Assembly (NCBI RefSeq): GCF_937129435.1
Contig: NZ_CAKZNF010000037.1
Coordinates: forward strand, 23,256-87,255
Source: an uncultured Parasphingopyxis sp.
GTDB lineage: Bacteria > Pseudomonadota > Alphaproteobacteria > Sphingomonadales > Sphingomonadaceae
Direction of reading: 5' to 3'
DNA: 64,000 nucleotides
Made by a program: the position numbers and the translations under genes
Shown: positions 18,170 through 27,144 of the stretch, in pieces
How the letters are laid out: each line of letters begins with the position of its first letter
Numbering within the stretch: position 1 is the first letter of the stretch
The notes under the pieces: generated by a model
What the model was told of the DNA's origin: nothing
Database searches by the model: none
The model's input: the letters and a program-made list of their open reading frames with translations, nothing else

Positions 18170-19527
18170 CAGGCGCTCATCTCATATTGCTTGAGCAGGT
18201 CGTAAAGCGTCGGGCGGCTGATGCCGAGCAGCTTGGCGCCCTGCGAGATATTGCCCTGCGAGCGGGCGAGCGCGCTCGTAATCGCCTTGCGGTCGGCGAT
18301 CTCGCGGGCGGCCTTCAGGTTGATCGGCTGGGAGTCCTCGTCCGCCACGTCGAAATCGAGATCGGCGGCGGTGACGAGCTTGGCGTCGGCCATGATCGCG
18401 GCGCGCTTCACCCGGTTTTCCAGTTCGCGGACATTGCCCGGCCAGTTCCAGCTGTCGATCGCCGCCAGCGCATCGGGCGCGAAGCCGGTCACCGCTGTCT
18501 TCATCTCCGCGGCATATTTGCGCAGGAAATGCTTGGCGAGCAGGACGGCATCGCCCGGCCGTTCGGCGAGCGAGGGGATGGTCACGACGATCTCCGCAAG
18601 GCGGTAATACAGGTCGTCGCGGAAGCTCTTTTCCGCGATCATCGCGTCGAGGTCCTGGTGCGTGGCGCACACGATCCGGACATCGACCGGGATCGGCTTG
18701 CGTCCACCGATCCGTTCGACGACGCGCTCCTGCAGGAAGCGCAGCAGTTTGACCTGCAGCGGCAAGGGAATGTCGCCGACCTCGTCGAGGAACAGCGTCC
18801 CGCCCTCGGCCAGTTCGATCTTGCCCTCGGTCGTCTTGGCGGCACCGGTAAACGCGCCCTTTTCGTAGCCGAACAGCTCGGCCTCCAGCAGGTTTTCGGG
18901 AATCGCCGCGCAGTTGATCGCGACGAAGGGCTTGTCGCGGCGCGGGCTTTCGTCATGGACGCCGCGCGCGAGCAGTTCCTTGCCCGTGCCGCTGGCACCG
19001 AGCAGCATGACCGAGACATCGGCGGCGGCGACCCGCTCGATCGTGCGCGCCACTTTCAGCATTTCGGGCGACCCCGTGATCATTCCGCCGAGCACGGTAT
19101 GGTCGTCGTTCGCCGCGGCGAGGCGGGCATTCTCCCGCTCGATATCATGGAGCTGGAAGGCGCGGCTGACGATCAGGCCGAGCGCGTCGATATCGACCGG
19201 CTTCTGGTAGAAATCATAGGCGCCGCTGGCGATGGCGCGGAGCGCGCTCTCCCGCGCGCCATGGCCCGAGGCGACGACGATCTTGGTGTCGGGCTTGAGA
19301 CTCAGCATCTCTTCCAGCGTCGCGAAGCCTTCGGTCACGCCATCGGGATCGGGCGGCAGGCCGAGATCGAGCGTCACGACATCGGGCTCATGCTGGCGCA
19401 GCATGTCGATCGCCGTCTCGCGGTCGCCGGCGACGACCACCTCGTAATCCTCATAGGCCCAGCGCAACTGCCGCTGCAGACCCTCGTCGTCCTCGACGAT
19501 CAGCAAGGTCTTCTTTTGCTCGGCCAT
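18169..19527 (-). CDS. prsR: PrsR, PEP-CTERM-associated sigma-54-dependent response regulator
   Basis: 452 residues. The receiver domain (about 5-125) has Asp54 in [13 protein letters not shown], the long insertion typical of PrsR. The AAA+ sigma-54 interaction domain (about 150-385) has Walker [10 protein letters not shown], the GAFTGA loop that contacts sigma-54, and FLDEVGDIP. The C-terminal Fis-type helix-turn-helix is [22 protein letters not shown]. It activates sigma-54 promoters of exopolysaccharide/PEP-CTERM genes when phosphorylated by PrsK. It overlaps prsK and the TPR gene by one base each. Confidence 0.92.
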   Translation of the reverse strand: MAEQKKTLLIVEDDEGLQRQLRWAYEDYEVVVAGDRETAIDMLRQHEPDVVTLDLGLPPDPDGVTEGFATLEEMLSLKPDTKIVVASGHGARESALRAIASGAYDFYQKPVDIDALGLIVSRAFQLHDIERENARLAAANDDHTVLGGMITGSPEMLKVARTIERVAAADVSVMLLGASGTGKELLARGVHDESPRRDKPFVAINCAAIPENLLEAELFGYEKGAFTGAAKTTEGKIELAEGGTLFLDEVGDIPLPLQVKLLRFLQERVVERIGGRKPIPVDVRIVCATHQDLDAMIAEKSFRDDLYYRLAEIVVTIPSLAERPGDAVLLAKHFLRKYAAEMKTAVTGFAPDALAAIDSWNWPGNVRELENRVKRAAIMADAKLVTAADLDFDVADEDSQPINLKAAREIADRKAITSALARSQGNISQGAKLLGISRPTLYDLLKQYEMSA

Positions 19528-21611
19528 CAGGCAATCATCCGTTCGGTTTCCGGCGCTGCATCGGTGGGCGCGTCGGGCAATGTGATGGAGAAGCGGCTGC
19601 CCTTCCCGGGCGCGCTTTCGACCGTGAGCGTCCCGCCCATTTCCGCGACCAGCGACCGCGCCTCATAGGCGCCGATGCCGAAGCCGTCGGGCTTGGAGGA
19701 GGAGAAGGGGCGGAACAGCCTGTCGCGCACGAACGCCTCGTCCATCCCCGCGCCGCCGTCGATCACGGAGATGCGCCCCGCTTGGTCGCCGTCGACCAGA
19801 ATCCGCACCGGCACATTGGCCGGACTCGCATCGATGGCGTTCTGGACGAGATGGAGCAGCGCGGTTTCAAGCCGGGCCGGCGCGGCGAGCACATGCCGGT
19901 CGCCCTCACCTTCGACCGCAATCGGGTGGGCGGCCTCCTTTTGCGCGGCGACGCTCCGCGCCAGTTGCAGCAGACAGACGGACCGCAATGCTTCCGCCTT
20001 GCCGCGCTCCTGCGGCGCGAGGCGGGCGAGCATGTCGTTCATCTTGCCGACCGAATCCTGGATCGTCGCGATCATGTCGGCGCGGAATTCGGGATTGTCG
20101 GCATGGCGCTCGGCATTGCGAGCGACCAAGCTCAGCTGGCTGACGAGATTTTTGAGGTCGTGCATGATGAAGGCGAAACGGCGGTTGAATTCGTCGAAGC
20201 GCCGCGCCTCGGCGAGCTGCTCCTGCCCGCGCGCCTCGGCGAGATAGCTGGCCGCCTGCCGCCCGGCGATGCGGAGCAGGTCGAGATCCTCCCAGTCGAG
20301 CTCACGGTCGACGCGCGGCCGTTCCAGCAGCACGGCCCCCGTCAACGCGCCGCGATGGATCAGCGGGACCAGTGCCCAGCTTTTCGGCGCTTCGACGATC
20401 CAGTCGGGCAGCAGCGTCGCGACGCGCGCGGCGCCGGTATCTCCCTCGCGGCGCAGCGCGTCGATCTCTACGATATGCGCGCTCGCCCGCATCCAATCGG
20501 ACAGGGGTAGGGGCGCCGGCTCATGCGCTGTTTCAAGCGAATGCCAGTTCCATTGCGCGCCGGCGAGGAGCCGACCATCGCCATCGGGCTCGAACAGCAG
20601 GCCGCCCGGCGAATCGGTAATTTCCGCCAGAGCGCGGACCACACGAATATCCAACGGATCGGAATTCTCGCCCGGGCGGGCCAAGGTCTCGTTGAACCGG
20701 ATCCATTCGGCGCGATAATCGTAGCGATGCTCGAACAGATGCTTGGCCAGCTTCACCTTGAACCAGGAGCGCACCCGGGCCGAAGGAATGAGGATGACCG
20801 CCGCGGCCGACATCAGCAGCACGATCCCGATCTGCACGGAAATGGCGTGCCGCCCGGCAAACATGTCGATCGCCTGGGTGGCGAAGTACATGGCGAGGAA
20901 ATAGCCTCCGATGGCGAGCATCGAGAGCGACCGGAATGTCACTTTGCGCGACAGATGCACCTTCCATTCGGACCCGCGCCGCATCGACAGCACGAAATAG
21001 GGAATCAGGGCAGCCATCAGCACGCCGCGCACGGCGAGCAGCTCGAACGGCGTCCGCTCCGTCAGCCAGGCGATGGTGTAGAGGTTGAGGTCGTACGCCC
21101 ACATCGCGGCCAGCGCGGCCATGGTGAGCCGGAGGCCCCAGCGCGTTTCGGGCGCCGAGGAGGTGTAGATCGCCTGCGCGACGACGAGCGCGCCGATCGC
21201 GAACAGCAGGTGAAAGATCGACGTGGATCCATACGTCACACCGGCGAGCAGGTCTCGCTCGAGCTCGACGATGAAGAAGATGTCGGTCGTCAGCTGCATC
21301 AGTGCGACGGCGAACAGCGCAACATTGAGGAGGCCGAGGAACGGCCGCTGCTCCCTGTCGAGCCCGCGCTGCATCAGAAACCAGAAGAATCCGAGATAGC
21401 TGATATTGCGGACCGTTTCGCCGGCTCGCGCCAGCGGCGCCTGCGGTCCGTAGATCGCGGCCAGCGCCGCCCAGGCGGCGGTCAGCAGGAAGGCCAAGGC
21501 GAGCACGCGCATCGCCTTGCGGCGCTCGGGCAAGGAGAATTGCCACAGGCCGAGCAGCGCAAACAGGATCGCCGCGGCGGCGTGGCCGTAGGTGGCGACA
21601 CCCTCGATCAT
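19527..21611 (-). CDS. prsK: PrsK, PEP-CTERM-associated sensor histidine kinase
   Basis: 694 residues. About eight to nine N-terminal membrane helices (1-300) carry the sensor, followed by a GAF-like domain (about 330-470), dimerisation segment FAFIMHDLKNLVSQL with the His of HDLKN, and an ATPase domain with NAIDAS, DGGAGMD and GFGIGAYEAR. This matches the PrsK layout. It phosphorylates PrsR. The start overlaps the stop of the sugar transferase gene by 4 bp, tying sensor expression to polysaccharide initiation. Confidence 0.92.
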   Translation of the reverse strand: MIEGVATYGHAAAAILFALLGLWQFSLPERRKAMRVLALAFLLTAAWAALAAIYGPQAPLARAGETVRNISYLGFFWFLMQRGLDREQRPFLGLLNVALFAVALMQLTTDIFFIVELERDLLAGVTYGSTSIFHLLFAIGALVVAQAIYTSSAPETRWGLRLTMAALAAMWAYDLNLYTIAWLTERTPFELLAVRGVLMAALIPYFVLSMRRGSEWKVHLSRKVTFRSLSMLAIGGYFLAMYFATQAIDMFAGRHAISVQIGIVLLMSAAAVILIPSARVRSWFKVKLAKHLFEHRYDYRAEWIRFNETLARPGENSDPLDIRVVRALAEITDSPGGLLFEPDGDGRLLAGAQWNWHSLETAHEPAPLPLSDWMRASAHIVEIDALRREGDTGAARVATLLPDWIVEAPKSWALVPLIHRGALTGAVLLERPRVDRELDWEDLDLLRIAGRQAASYLAEARGQEQLAEARRFDEFNRRFAFIMHDLKNLVSQLSLVARNAERHADNPEFRADMIATIQDSVGKMNDMLARLAPQERGKAEALRSVCLLQLARSVAAQKEAAHPIAVEGEGDRHVLAAPARLETALLHLVQNAIDASPANVPVRILVDGDQAGRISVIDGGAGMDEAFVRDRLFRPFSSSKPDGFGIGAYEARSLVAEMGGTLTVESAPGKGSRFSITLPDAPTDAAPETERMIA

Positions 21612-22996
21612 CGTGCGCCCTCGGGCCAGATGATGACGCGAACCGTCTGCAGCAGGATCAGCAGGTCGAGAAAAGGCGTGTAGTTCTTGGCGTAGTAAAG
21701 ATCGTATTCGAGCTTGTGCCGCGCATCCTCAAGGCTCGCGCCATAGGGGTAATTGACCTGCGCCCAGCCGGTGATGCCCGGCTTCACCATATGGCGTTCC
21801 GAATAATAGCGCATCTTCTGCGCCAGATCGTCGACGAACTGCTTGCGCTCGGGCCGCGGCCCGACAAAGCTCATCTCGCCCTTCAGCACCGTCCAGGCCT
21901 GGGGCAGCTCGTCGATGCGCAACTTTCGGATGACCTTGCCGACGCGGGTGACGCGCGGGTCGTTCTCCTGCGCCCATTGCGCCTCCCCGTCCTTTTCGGC
22001 GTCGGTCCGCATCGAGCGTAGCTTGATCATCTCGAATTCCTGGCCGTACAGGCCGACGCGCTTCTGGCGGAAAAAGGCAGGGCCCTTGCTGTCGAGCTTC
22101 ACCAGGATCGCGGCGATCGCGATCAGCGGCAACGTCAGGACGAGCAGCACGGCGCTGGCAAGGATATCGAACAGCCGCTTGAGCGCGCTCGAAATGCGGC
22201 GGCTGGCAGAGAATCCGTCGGAGAAGATCAGCCAGCTCGGATTGACGCTGTCGAGATCGACGCGCCCCGTCTCGCGCTCGATGAAGCTCGACAGGTCGTT
22301 GACATGGACGCCCGTCGTCTTGATCCGCAGCAGGTCTTCGAGCGGCAGTGCGTTGCGCCGTTCCTCGAGCGCCAGCACCACCTCGCTCGCATTGAGCAGC
22401 ACGACATGATCGGCTAGATTGTAAATCGCGTCGCGATTGATCGCCTCGGGAATTTCCTGCGGCCCGTCGTTCATCGCGATATAGCCGACGACGACGAAAC
22501 CCGATCCGGGCTGTTTCGACAGGTCCTTGATCCGCTGCGCGCGCGGACCGGCGCCCAGCACGACGAGGCGCCGTTTGAACGCCGCGCCGCCCAGCGTCTT
22601 GCCGAGCAGGATCCGCAAGGAAAATAACAAGCCCAGCGAGATGAACATCGAATAGAAGAGGTTCGAGCGCCACAGCGACAGATCGGGCACGAGGAAGAAG
22701 ATCGACGACAGGGCGAGGATGCCGAGCGACACGGCAACCAGCAGCCGCGCAAAGGCGAAGCGCAGCGAGGTCAGCGCCTCGGCGCCGTAGACGCCGACCG
22801 CAACCATCGAAATTTCGATGGCGGCGGCAAAGGCAAGCAACTGCGGGATCCGCGTCGTGATCGGTTCGGGAATCGAACCGATCTCGCTCAATCGGTAAAT
22901 CCATCCCAGCTCCGCCGCCGCCATCAGCAGCAGGAAGTCGATGATCCCGAGCAGCAGCACCGCGTGCGGCACATAATGTTTGAACAGCCTGATCAA
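21608..22996 (-). CDS. EpsB/TIGR03013-like polyprenyl-phosphate sugar-1-phosphate transferase
   Basis: 462 residues. Four to five membrane helices lie in the first 130 residues, then a Rossmann-like linker, then a bacterial sugar-transferase domain (about 265-462). Its marks are the membrane re-entrant helix, GPAFFRQKRVGLYGQEFEMIKLRSM, KLRIDELPQ and FVGPRPER. It starts exopolysaccharide repeat units by moving a sugar phosphate to undecaprenyl phosphate. The apparent start is a TTG; a 5-codon ORF (ATG at 23010) overlaps it. It is first in the operon with prsK, prsR and the TPR gene. Exosortase itself is not in the window. Confidence 0.88.
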   Translation of the reverse strand: MIRLFKHYVPHAVLLLGIIDFLLLMAAAELGWIYRLSEIGSIPEPITTRIPQLLAFAAAIEISMVAVGVYGAEALTSLRFAFARLLVAVSLGILALSSIFFLVPDLSLWRSNLFYSMFISLGLLFSLRILLGKTLGGAAFKRRLVVLGAGPRAQRIKDLSKQPGSGFVVVGYIAMNDGPQEIPEAINRDAIYNLADHVVLLNASEVVLALEERRNALPLEDLLRIKTTGVHVNDLSSFIERETGRVDLDSVNPSWLIFSDGFSASRRISSALKRLFDILASAVLLVLTLPLIAIAAILVKLDSKGPAFFRQKRVGLYGQEFEMIKLRSMRTDAEKDGEAQWAQENDPRVTRVGKVIRKLRIDELPQAWTVLKGEMSFVGPRPERKQFVDDLAQKMRYYSERHMVKPGITGWAQVNYPYGASLEDARHKLEYDLYYAKNYTPFLDLLILLQTVRVIIWPEGAR

Positions 22997-23092
22997 CGCA
23001 TTTCGTCCATAGTCCCTTGTTCACCGGGCCTTAGGACATAATCGTAAAGAAATCCGACACATTTCCCTCGTCGGGAAATTTTACGGGCTGGA

Positions 23093-23226
23093 TGTCAGAC
23101 CTCGCCTTCGGCTCGGCGCCGTACCAGCCCTCACCCCCACCCGACCTCCCACTCAGTGTATGCAAATGGGAGGTCGGGTGGGGGTGAGGGCTGGTGCGGC
23201 GATTTTCCGCTAGGAAAATTCTGACA
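23093..23226. repeat. Modular stop-codon repeat, copy 3 (full form)
   Basis: The left end TGTCAGAC (23093-23100) is followed by a type-B hairpin region CCTCGCCTTCGGCTCGGC. A perfect 28-bp inverted repeat follows, with arms 23124-23151 and 23167-23194 and a 15-nt loop between. The right end contains the type-C hairpin, read in reverse as ATTTTCC-TAGC-GGAAAAT, and TCTGACA. It ends 11 nt from the TAG stop of the CDF gene. A second hairpin (TTTCCC...GGGAAA) just upstream may be a decayed module. Confidence 0.88.
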
Positions 23227-23237
23227 ATCAAGAACCC

Positions 23238-24188
23238 CTAACCACACTCCCCGTCATCACACCCGCCACCATCTCCGCGCTCGATCTGGATCGTCGAATG
23301 GCCGATCTGGTATTTCTCCTCCAGCCGGTGCTGGGCGGCGTGGAGGAAATCGTCGCCCGGATGGCCGGCGGGCATGACGAGGTGGACGGTCATCGCCGTC
23401 TCGGTCGTGCTCATGTTCCAGATATGGAGATGATGGACGTGCGCGACGCCATCGAGCGCGGCGAGATCGGCCTCGACCTCGTCGGTGTCGATATGTTCGG
23501 GCACGGCGGCGAGCGACATTTTCACCGCGCCGATCAAGAGCTCCCAGGTCGACAGCAGGATGACGAGGCCGATGACGAGACTCGTCACCGGATCGATCCA
23601 TGTCGCGCCCGTCCACAGGATCAACGCCCCGGCGATGACCACGCCTGCCGAAACCGCCGCGTCCGCCGCCATGTGGAGATAGGCGCCGCGAATATTGATG
23701 TCGCCCTTTCGCCCGCGCGCGAACAGCATCGCGGTGGCGCCGTTGACGACGATGCCGATGGCGGCGACGATGATGATCGTCCCGCCCGCCACCGGCGCGG
23801 GATAGAAGATCCGCTGGATCGCCTCCGACGCGATCAGCCCGACCGCGACGAGCAGCAGGATCGCATTGGCGAGCGCGGCGAGGATCGAGGAACCGCGCAG
23901 CCCGAAGGTGAACCGCTTGGACGGCGCGCGCTTCGCCAGCGTCGCCCCCGTCCAGGCGATGATCAGCCCGAGAATGTCCGAAAGATTGTGCCCCGCATCG
24001 GCGAGCAGCGCCATCGAACCGATGGCAAGCCCGTAGCCCGCTTCGACGATGACATAGACGGTGTTGAGCGCGATCCCGATCGCAAAGGCGCGGCCGAAGC
24101 TCGTCGGAGCATGGTGGTGATGGCCGTGGTCGTGCGAATGACCGTGTCCGTGACCATGGTGGTGATCGTGCGAATGTCCGCCAGCCAT
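23238..24188 (-). CDS. Cation diffusion facilitator (Zn/Co/Cd exporter)
   Basis: 316 residues. The first 30 residues are a His-rich metal-binding tail (HSHDHHHGHGHG...). Six membrane helices follow, with HNLSD near residue 75 in helix 2 and a second Asp pair, HMAADA, in helix 5, forming the tetrahedral metal site. The C-terminal cytoplasmic domain (about 225-310) has VHHLHIWNMS and ends in a Cys-containing DGGGCDDGECG tail. It exports divalent metal from the cytoplasm in exchange for protons. Zinc is the most likely substrate from the His loop (CzcD/ZitB-like). Confidence 0.92.
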   Translation of the reverse strand: MAGGHSHDHHHGHGHGHSHDHGHHHHAPTSFGRAFAIGIALNTVYVIVEAGYGLAIGSMALLADAGHNLSDILGLIIAWTGATLAKRAPSKRFTFGLRGSSILAALANAILLLVAVGLIASEAIQRIFYPAPVAGGTIIIVAAIGIVVNGATAMLFARGRKGDINIRGAYLHMAADAAVSAGVVIAGALILWTGATWIDPVTSLVIGLVILLSTWELLIGAVKMSLAAVPEHIDTDEVEADLAALDGVAHVHHLHIWNMSTTETAMTVHLVMPAGHPGDDFLHAAQHRLEEKYQIGHSTIQIERGDGGGCDDGECG

Positions 24189-24257
24189 GGATCAGCGCAT
24201 AAGCGCAAAGCCGCCGGTAATACTAGGACATATGGGCGAAAATGGCCGAACCGTCCG

Positions 24258-24335
24258 CTAGGCGATCATCGGCGCGGCGAGCACCGAAACGGTGGCGAGG
24301 AAAGATGCGAGGCCGATAATGATCGAGCGGTCCAT
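24258..24335 (-). CDS. Putative 25-residue membrane peptide
   Basis: ATG at 24335 with an AGGAG site six bases upstream (24342-24347 in reverse), ending at TAG (24258-24260). The product is 25 residues: a short charged start MDRS, then an almost uninterrupted hydrophobic helix IIIGLASFLATVSVLAA ending PMIA. It lies 69 bp upstream of the CDF start on the same strand. It could be an independent small membrane protein, or a leader peptide controlling the metal exporter. No family is recognised. The evidence is the ideal ribosome-binding site plus the clean single-helix composition. Confidence 0.5.
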   Translation of the reverse strand: MDRSIIIGLASFLATVSVLAAPMIA

Positions 24336-24449
24336 ATCAAAACTCCTGCGAGGCGTTTGGGGGATCGGACGCCTCTTGATCTTGGGACCAATTTAGGGAC
24401 GGCGCTCTTTCGCGCTGTTGAATGGATCACACCTTTCGTCGACGGAATC

Positions 24450-24869
24450 TCACGTCGTGTCGTAGTTTGCCCGCATATAGGCGATATCGGCGGCGATCAG
24501 CTGTTCGAGCACGTCCATTTCGATATCGGCGAGCTTGTTGACGTAGAGGCACGACGCACCCGTCTTGTGCTTGCCGAGCTTCTTCATCAGTTCCGGATCG
24601 GCCCGCCCCGCACCCACATAGAGCGCCAGGTTCGATTTGCGCGGGCTGAATCCGGTCAGCAGCATGTCGCCCTCGCGCCCGCTCTCATATTTGTAGTGAT
24701 AGCTGCCGAAGCCGATCATCGACGGGCCCCACATTTTCGGTTCCCGTCCCGACAGGCGGCGGAACAGTGGGATCAGCGTTTCGGCATCCTTGCGCCGCTG
24801 GTCGTTTTCGACCGAGGCGATGAAATCCGCAACGCTCGCTTCGGTTTCCTTCGTCTTGTTTTCCGCCAT
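24450..24869 (-). CDS. DUF1801 domain protein
   Basis: 139 residues from the ATG at 24869; an upstream in-frame start adds 11 residues with no similarity. The pattern SVADFIASVENDQRRKDAETLIPLFRRLSG, then PKMWGPSMIGFGSYHYKYESGREGDMLLTGFSPRKSNLALYV is typical of the YdhG/DUF1801 fold, related to frataxin-like or YjbR-like small cytoplasmic proteins. The biochemical role is unknown. It is divergent from argG with about 70 bp between starts, so both promoters must lie in that gap. Confidence 0.82.
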   Translation of the reverse strand: MAENKTKETEASVADFIASVENDQRRKDAETLIPLFRRLSGREPKMWGPSMIGFGSYHYKYESGREGDMLLTGFSPRKSNLALYVGAGRADPELMKKLGKHKTGASCLYVNKLADIEMDVLEQLIAADIAYMRANYDTT

Positions 24870-24942
24870 CGCCCTGCCCTTTCCTGTTGCGCCGCTTCGC
24901 ATCCCGCCTTAGCCCGCCCGTTCGATCTAGCGGAGCACCGGC

Positions 24943-26178
24943 ATGAGCGACAAGAGCATCAAAAAGGTCGTCCTCGCCTATTCGGGCGGGCTCGACACCA
25001 GCGTCATCCTGAAATGGCTGCAGAATGAATATGCGTGCGAAGTCGTGACCTTCACCGCCGATCTCGGCCAGGGCGAGGAGCTCGAACCCGTGCGCGGCAA
25101 GGCGCAGGCGGCGGGCGTCAGGGACGAGCATATCTTTATCGACGACCTGCGCGAAGAATTCGTTCGCGACTACGTCTTTCCGATGTTCCGCGCCAATGCC
25201 GTCTATGAAGGCCAGTATCTGCTCGGAACCTCGATCGCGCGGCCGCTCATTTCCAAGCGTCAGATCGAGATCGCACACGAGGTTGGGGCCGATGCCGTGG
25301 CGCACGGCGCGACGGGCAAGGGCAACGACCAGGTCCGCTTCGAGCTCGGCTATTATGCGCTCGACCCCGACATCAAGGTGATCGCCCCGTGGCGCGAATG
25401 GGACCTGACGAGCCGCACCAGGCTGATCGAATTCGCCGAGGCGCACCAGATCTCGGTGCCCAGGGACAAGCGCGGCGAGGCGCCCTTCTCGACCGATGCG
25501 AACCTCCTCCACACGTCGAGCGAGGGCAAGGTGCTGGAGGATCCGTGGGAAGAGACGCCCGATTACGTCTATTCGCGCACCGACCATCCCGAGGACGCGC
25601 CCGACACGCCCGAATATATCGAGATCGATTTCGAACGCGGCGACGCGGTCGCGATCGACGGCGAGGCAATGAGCCCCGCAACGCTGCTCGCGGCGCTCAA
25701 CGACTATGGCAAGCGGCACGGCATCGGCCGGCTCGACCTCGTCGAGAATCGCTTCGTCGGCATGAAATCGCGCGGCATGTACGAAACGCCGGGCGGCACC
25801 ATCCTGCTGACCGCGCATCGCGGCATCGAACAGATCACGCTCGACCGCGGCGCGATGCACCTAAAGGACGAGCTGATGCCGAAATATGCCGAGCTCATCT
25901 ATAACGGTCTCTGGTTCAGCCCCGAGCGCGAGATGCTGCAGGCGGCGATCGACCACAGCCAGCAGCAGGTGACCGGCACGGTACGGCTGAAGCTCTACAA
26001 GGGCGGCGTGCATCTGGTCGGGCGCAAGGCCGACGTCCGCTTCAACCTCTACAGCCAGGACGTCGTCACCTTCGAGGACGATGCCGGCAAATACGATCAG
26101 CGCGATGCCGAGGGCTTCATCAAGCTGAACGCGCTACGGCTGAGGCTGCTGGGGCAGCGGCTCCGGCTGAAGAAATAA
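24943..26178 (+). CDS. argG: Argininosuccinate synthase
   Basis: 411 residues, normal length. The N-terminal ATP-pyrophosphatase loop is AYSGGLDTS at about 13-21. Further signatures include [34 protein letters not shown] and [29 protein letters not shown]. It joins citrulline and aspartate with ATP to give argininosuccinate in arginine synthesis. argB is also in this window (34515-35420), but the two are not in one operon. The gene is single and followed by a 28-bp repeat remnant before the arsenic operon. Confidence 0.97.
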   Translation: MSDKSIKKVVLAYSGGLDTSVILKWLQNEYACEVVTFTADLGQGEELEPVRGKAQAAGVRDEHIFIDDLREEFVRDYVFPMFRANAVYEGQYLLGTSIARPLISKRQIEIAHEVGADAVAHGATGKGNDQVRFELGYYALDPDIKVIAPWREWDLTSRTRLIEFAEAHQISVPRDKRGEAPFSTDANLLHTSSEGKVLEDPWEETPDYVYSRTDHPEDAPDTPEYIEIDFERGDAVAIDGEAMSPATLLAALNDYGKRHGIGRLDLVENRFVGMKSRGMYETPGGTILLTAHRGIEQITLDRGAMHLKDELMPKYAELIYNGLWFSPEREMLQAAIDHSQQQVTGTVRLKLYKGGVHLVGRKADVRFNLYSQDVVTFEDDAGKYDQRDAEGFIKLNALRLRLLGQRLRLKK

Positions 26179-26188
26179 GCGCAAACAG

Positions 26189-26219
26189 CGTCGTTCCGGC
26201 GCAGGCCGGAATCTGATCC
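26189..26219. repeat. CGTCGTTCCGGC-type short palindromic repeat
   Basis: TTCCGGCGCAGGCCGGAA forms a hairpin within CGTCGTT...TCTGATCC, the pattern of a widespread bacterial intergenic palindrome. It lies just after the argG stop codon and may form its 3' end. No uridine run follows, so it is not called a terminator. Confidence 0.55.
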
Positions 26220-26283
26220 AGCCTGCGAGGCCGCGCTCCGGTTGGAATTCGGAAAACCCCTGCCTTCTCCGGGCGAGGGAGGG

Positions 26284-26325
26284 TTGACTTCGATTCTTTA
26301 TTTCGATATTTCTGGAATTATCGAA
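26284..26325 (+). promoter_or_regulatory. Promoter and ArsR operator of the arsenic operon
   Basis: TTGACT (26284-26289) and TATTTC (26307-26312), 17 bp apart, form a plausible sigma-70 promoter. A perfect inverted repeat TTCGATA (26302-26308) / TATCGAA (26319-26325) with a 10-bp spacer covers the -10 and transcription start, where an ArsR dimer would block polymerase until it binds As(III). The repeat ends 13 bp before the TTG start of arsR. Confidence 0.7.
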
Positions 26326-26338
26326 TCGGAGATCGCAA

Positions 26339-26680
26339 TTGGCCGACCTATCATCCACCCAAGCAATCGAAGCGCTCGGATCACTGGCGCAGGAACACCG
26401 GCTCGCCATCTTCCGGCTGCTCGTGCAGGCGGGGAGCGGGGGTCTTGCCGCCGGCGATATCGCCGAACGGCTCGCCATGCCCAAATCCTCTCTCTCCTTC
26501 CATCTCGCCCATCTCGAACGCGCCGGGCTCATCGTCCGCCGCCGCGACGGGCGCTCGCTGATCTACAGCGCCGATTATGCGGCGATGAACCGGCTCGTCG
26601 CCTACCTTATGGAAAATTGCTGCGGCGGAGCGGGATGCGTCGACGCCCTTTCCGGCAGCCTCGAAAGGATTGCCTCATGA
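26339..26680 (+). CDS. arsR: ArsR/SmtB-family metalloregulator
   Basis: 113 residues from a TTG start, supported by GGAG seven bases upstream. It is a winged helix-turn-helix repressor: LGSLAQEHRLAIFRLLVQAG, then the recognition helix MPKSSLSFHLAHLERAGLI and the wing RRDGRSLIYSADY. The C-terminus has CCGGAGCVD (residues about 95-103), a Cys pair plus a Cys that can bind As(III), unlike the classical CxC in the DNA-binding helix. It represses its own operon through the operator at 26302-26325. It overlaps arsI by 4 bp (ATGA). Confidence 0.92.
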   Translation: MADLSSTQAIEALGSLAQEHRLAIFRLLVQAGSGGLAAGDIAERLAMPKSSLSFHLAHLERAGLIVRRRDGRSLIYSADYAAMNRLVAYLMENCCGGAGCVDALSGSLERIAS

Positions 26681-27138
26681 AACGCCTGCATGTCAGCCTC
26701 GCCGTCAGCGATATCGAACGCTCGCGCGCCTTCTACAGCGCGTTGTTCGGCAGCGAACCGACCTTCGAGCGTGGGCGCTATGTCCAGTGGCTGCTCGACG
26801 ATCCGCGCGTCAATTTCGTGATCGAACAGGGCGCCGGAACCGCCGGCCTGTCGCATCTCGGCGTGCAGGTCGCCGAAGAGGACGAGCTCGAAGCGCAATT
26901 CGGCCGGGTCGCGGAAGCGGGCGGCGCCGTATTCGACGAGGGCGAGACGACCTGCTGCCATGCCCGATCGACGAAGAACTGGACCGCCGATCCGGACGGT
27001 GTGCGCTGGGAGACGTTCCTGACCCACGAACGCACCGGCGAATATGGCACGCCCGCGGCCTTTGTGATGGACAATGCGAATGAAGATGAAGATCTCCGGC
27101 CGGCCGAAAAGGCGTCCGGAGCGCGCTGCTGCGGATAG
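26677..27138 (+). CDS. arsI: ArsI/CadI-type C-As lyase (vicinal-oxygen-chelate dioxygenase)
   Basis: 153 residues, one glyoxalase-fold unit pair. Candidate Fe(II) ligands are His5 (KRLHVSL), His60 (GLSHLG) and Glu113 (WETF). The vicinal Cys93-Cys94 in GETTCCHARSTKNW matches the As-binding pair of ArsI/CadI, and more cysteines end the protein (ARCCG). ArsI cleaves the carbon-arsenic bond of methylarsenite and aromatic arsenicals to release As(III). CadI homologues respond to cadmium, but the operon context favours arsenic. It sits between arsR and arsC. Confidence 0.88.
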   Translation: MKRLHVSLAVSDIERSRAFYSALFGSEPTFERGRYVQWLLDDPRVNFVIEQGAGTAGLSHLGVQVAEEDELEAQFGRVAEAGGAVFDEGETTCCHARSTKNWTADPDGVRWETFLTHERTGEYGTPAAFVMDNANEDEDLRPAEKASGARCCG

Positions 27139-27144
27139 CGAATC

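Noticed and set aside
24120..24185. Short tandem-like CATG/GTG repeats at the start of the CDF gene
   Set aside because: They simply encode the His-rich metal-binding tail and are not an independent repeat element.
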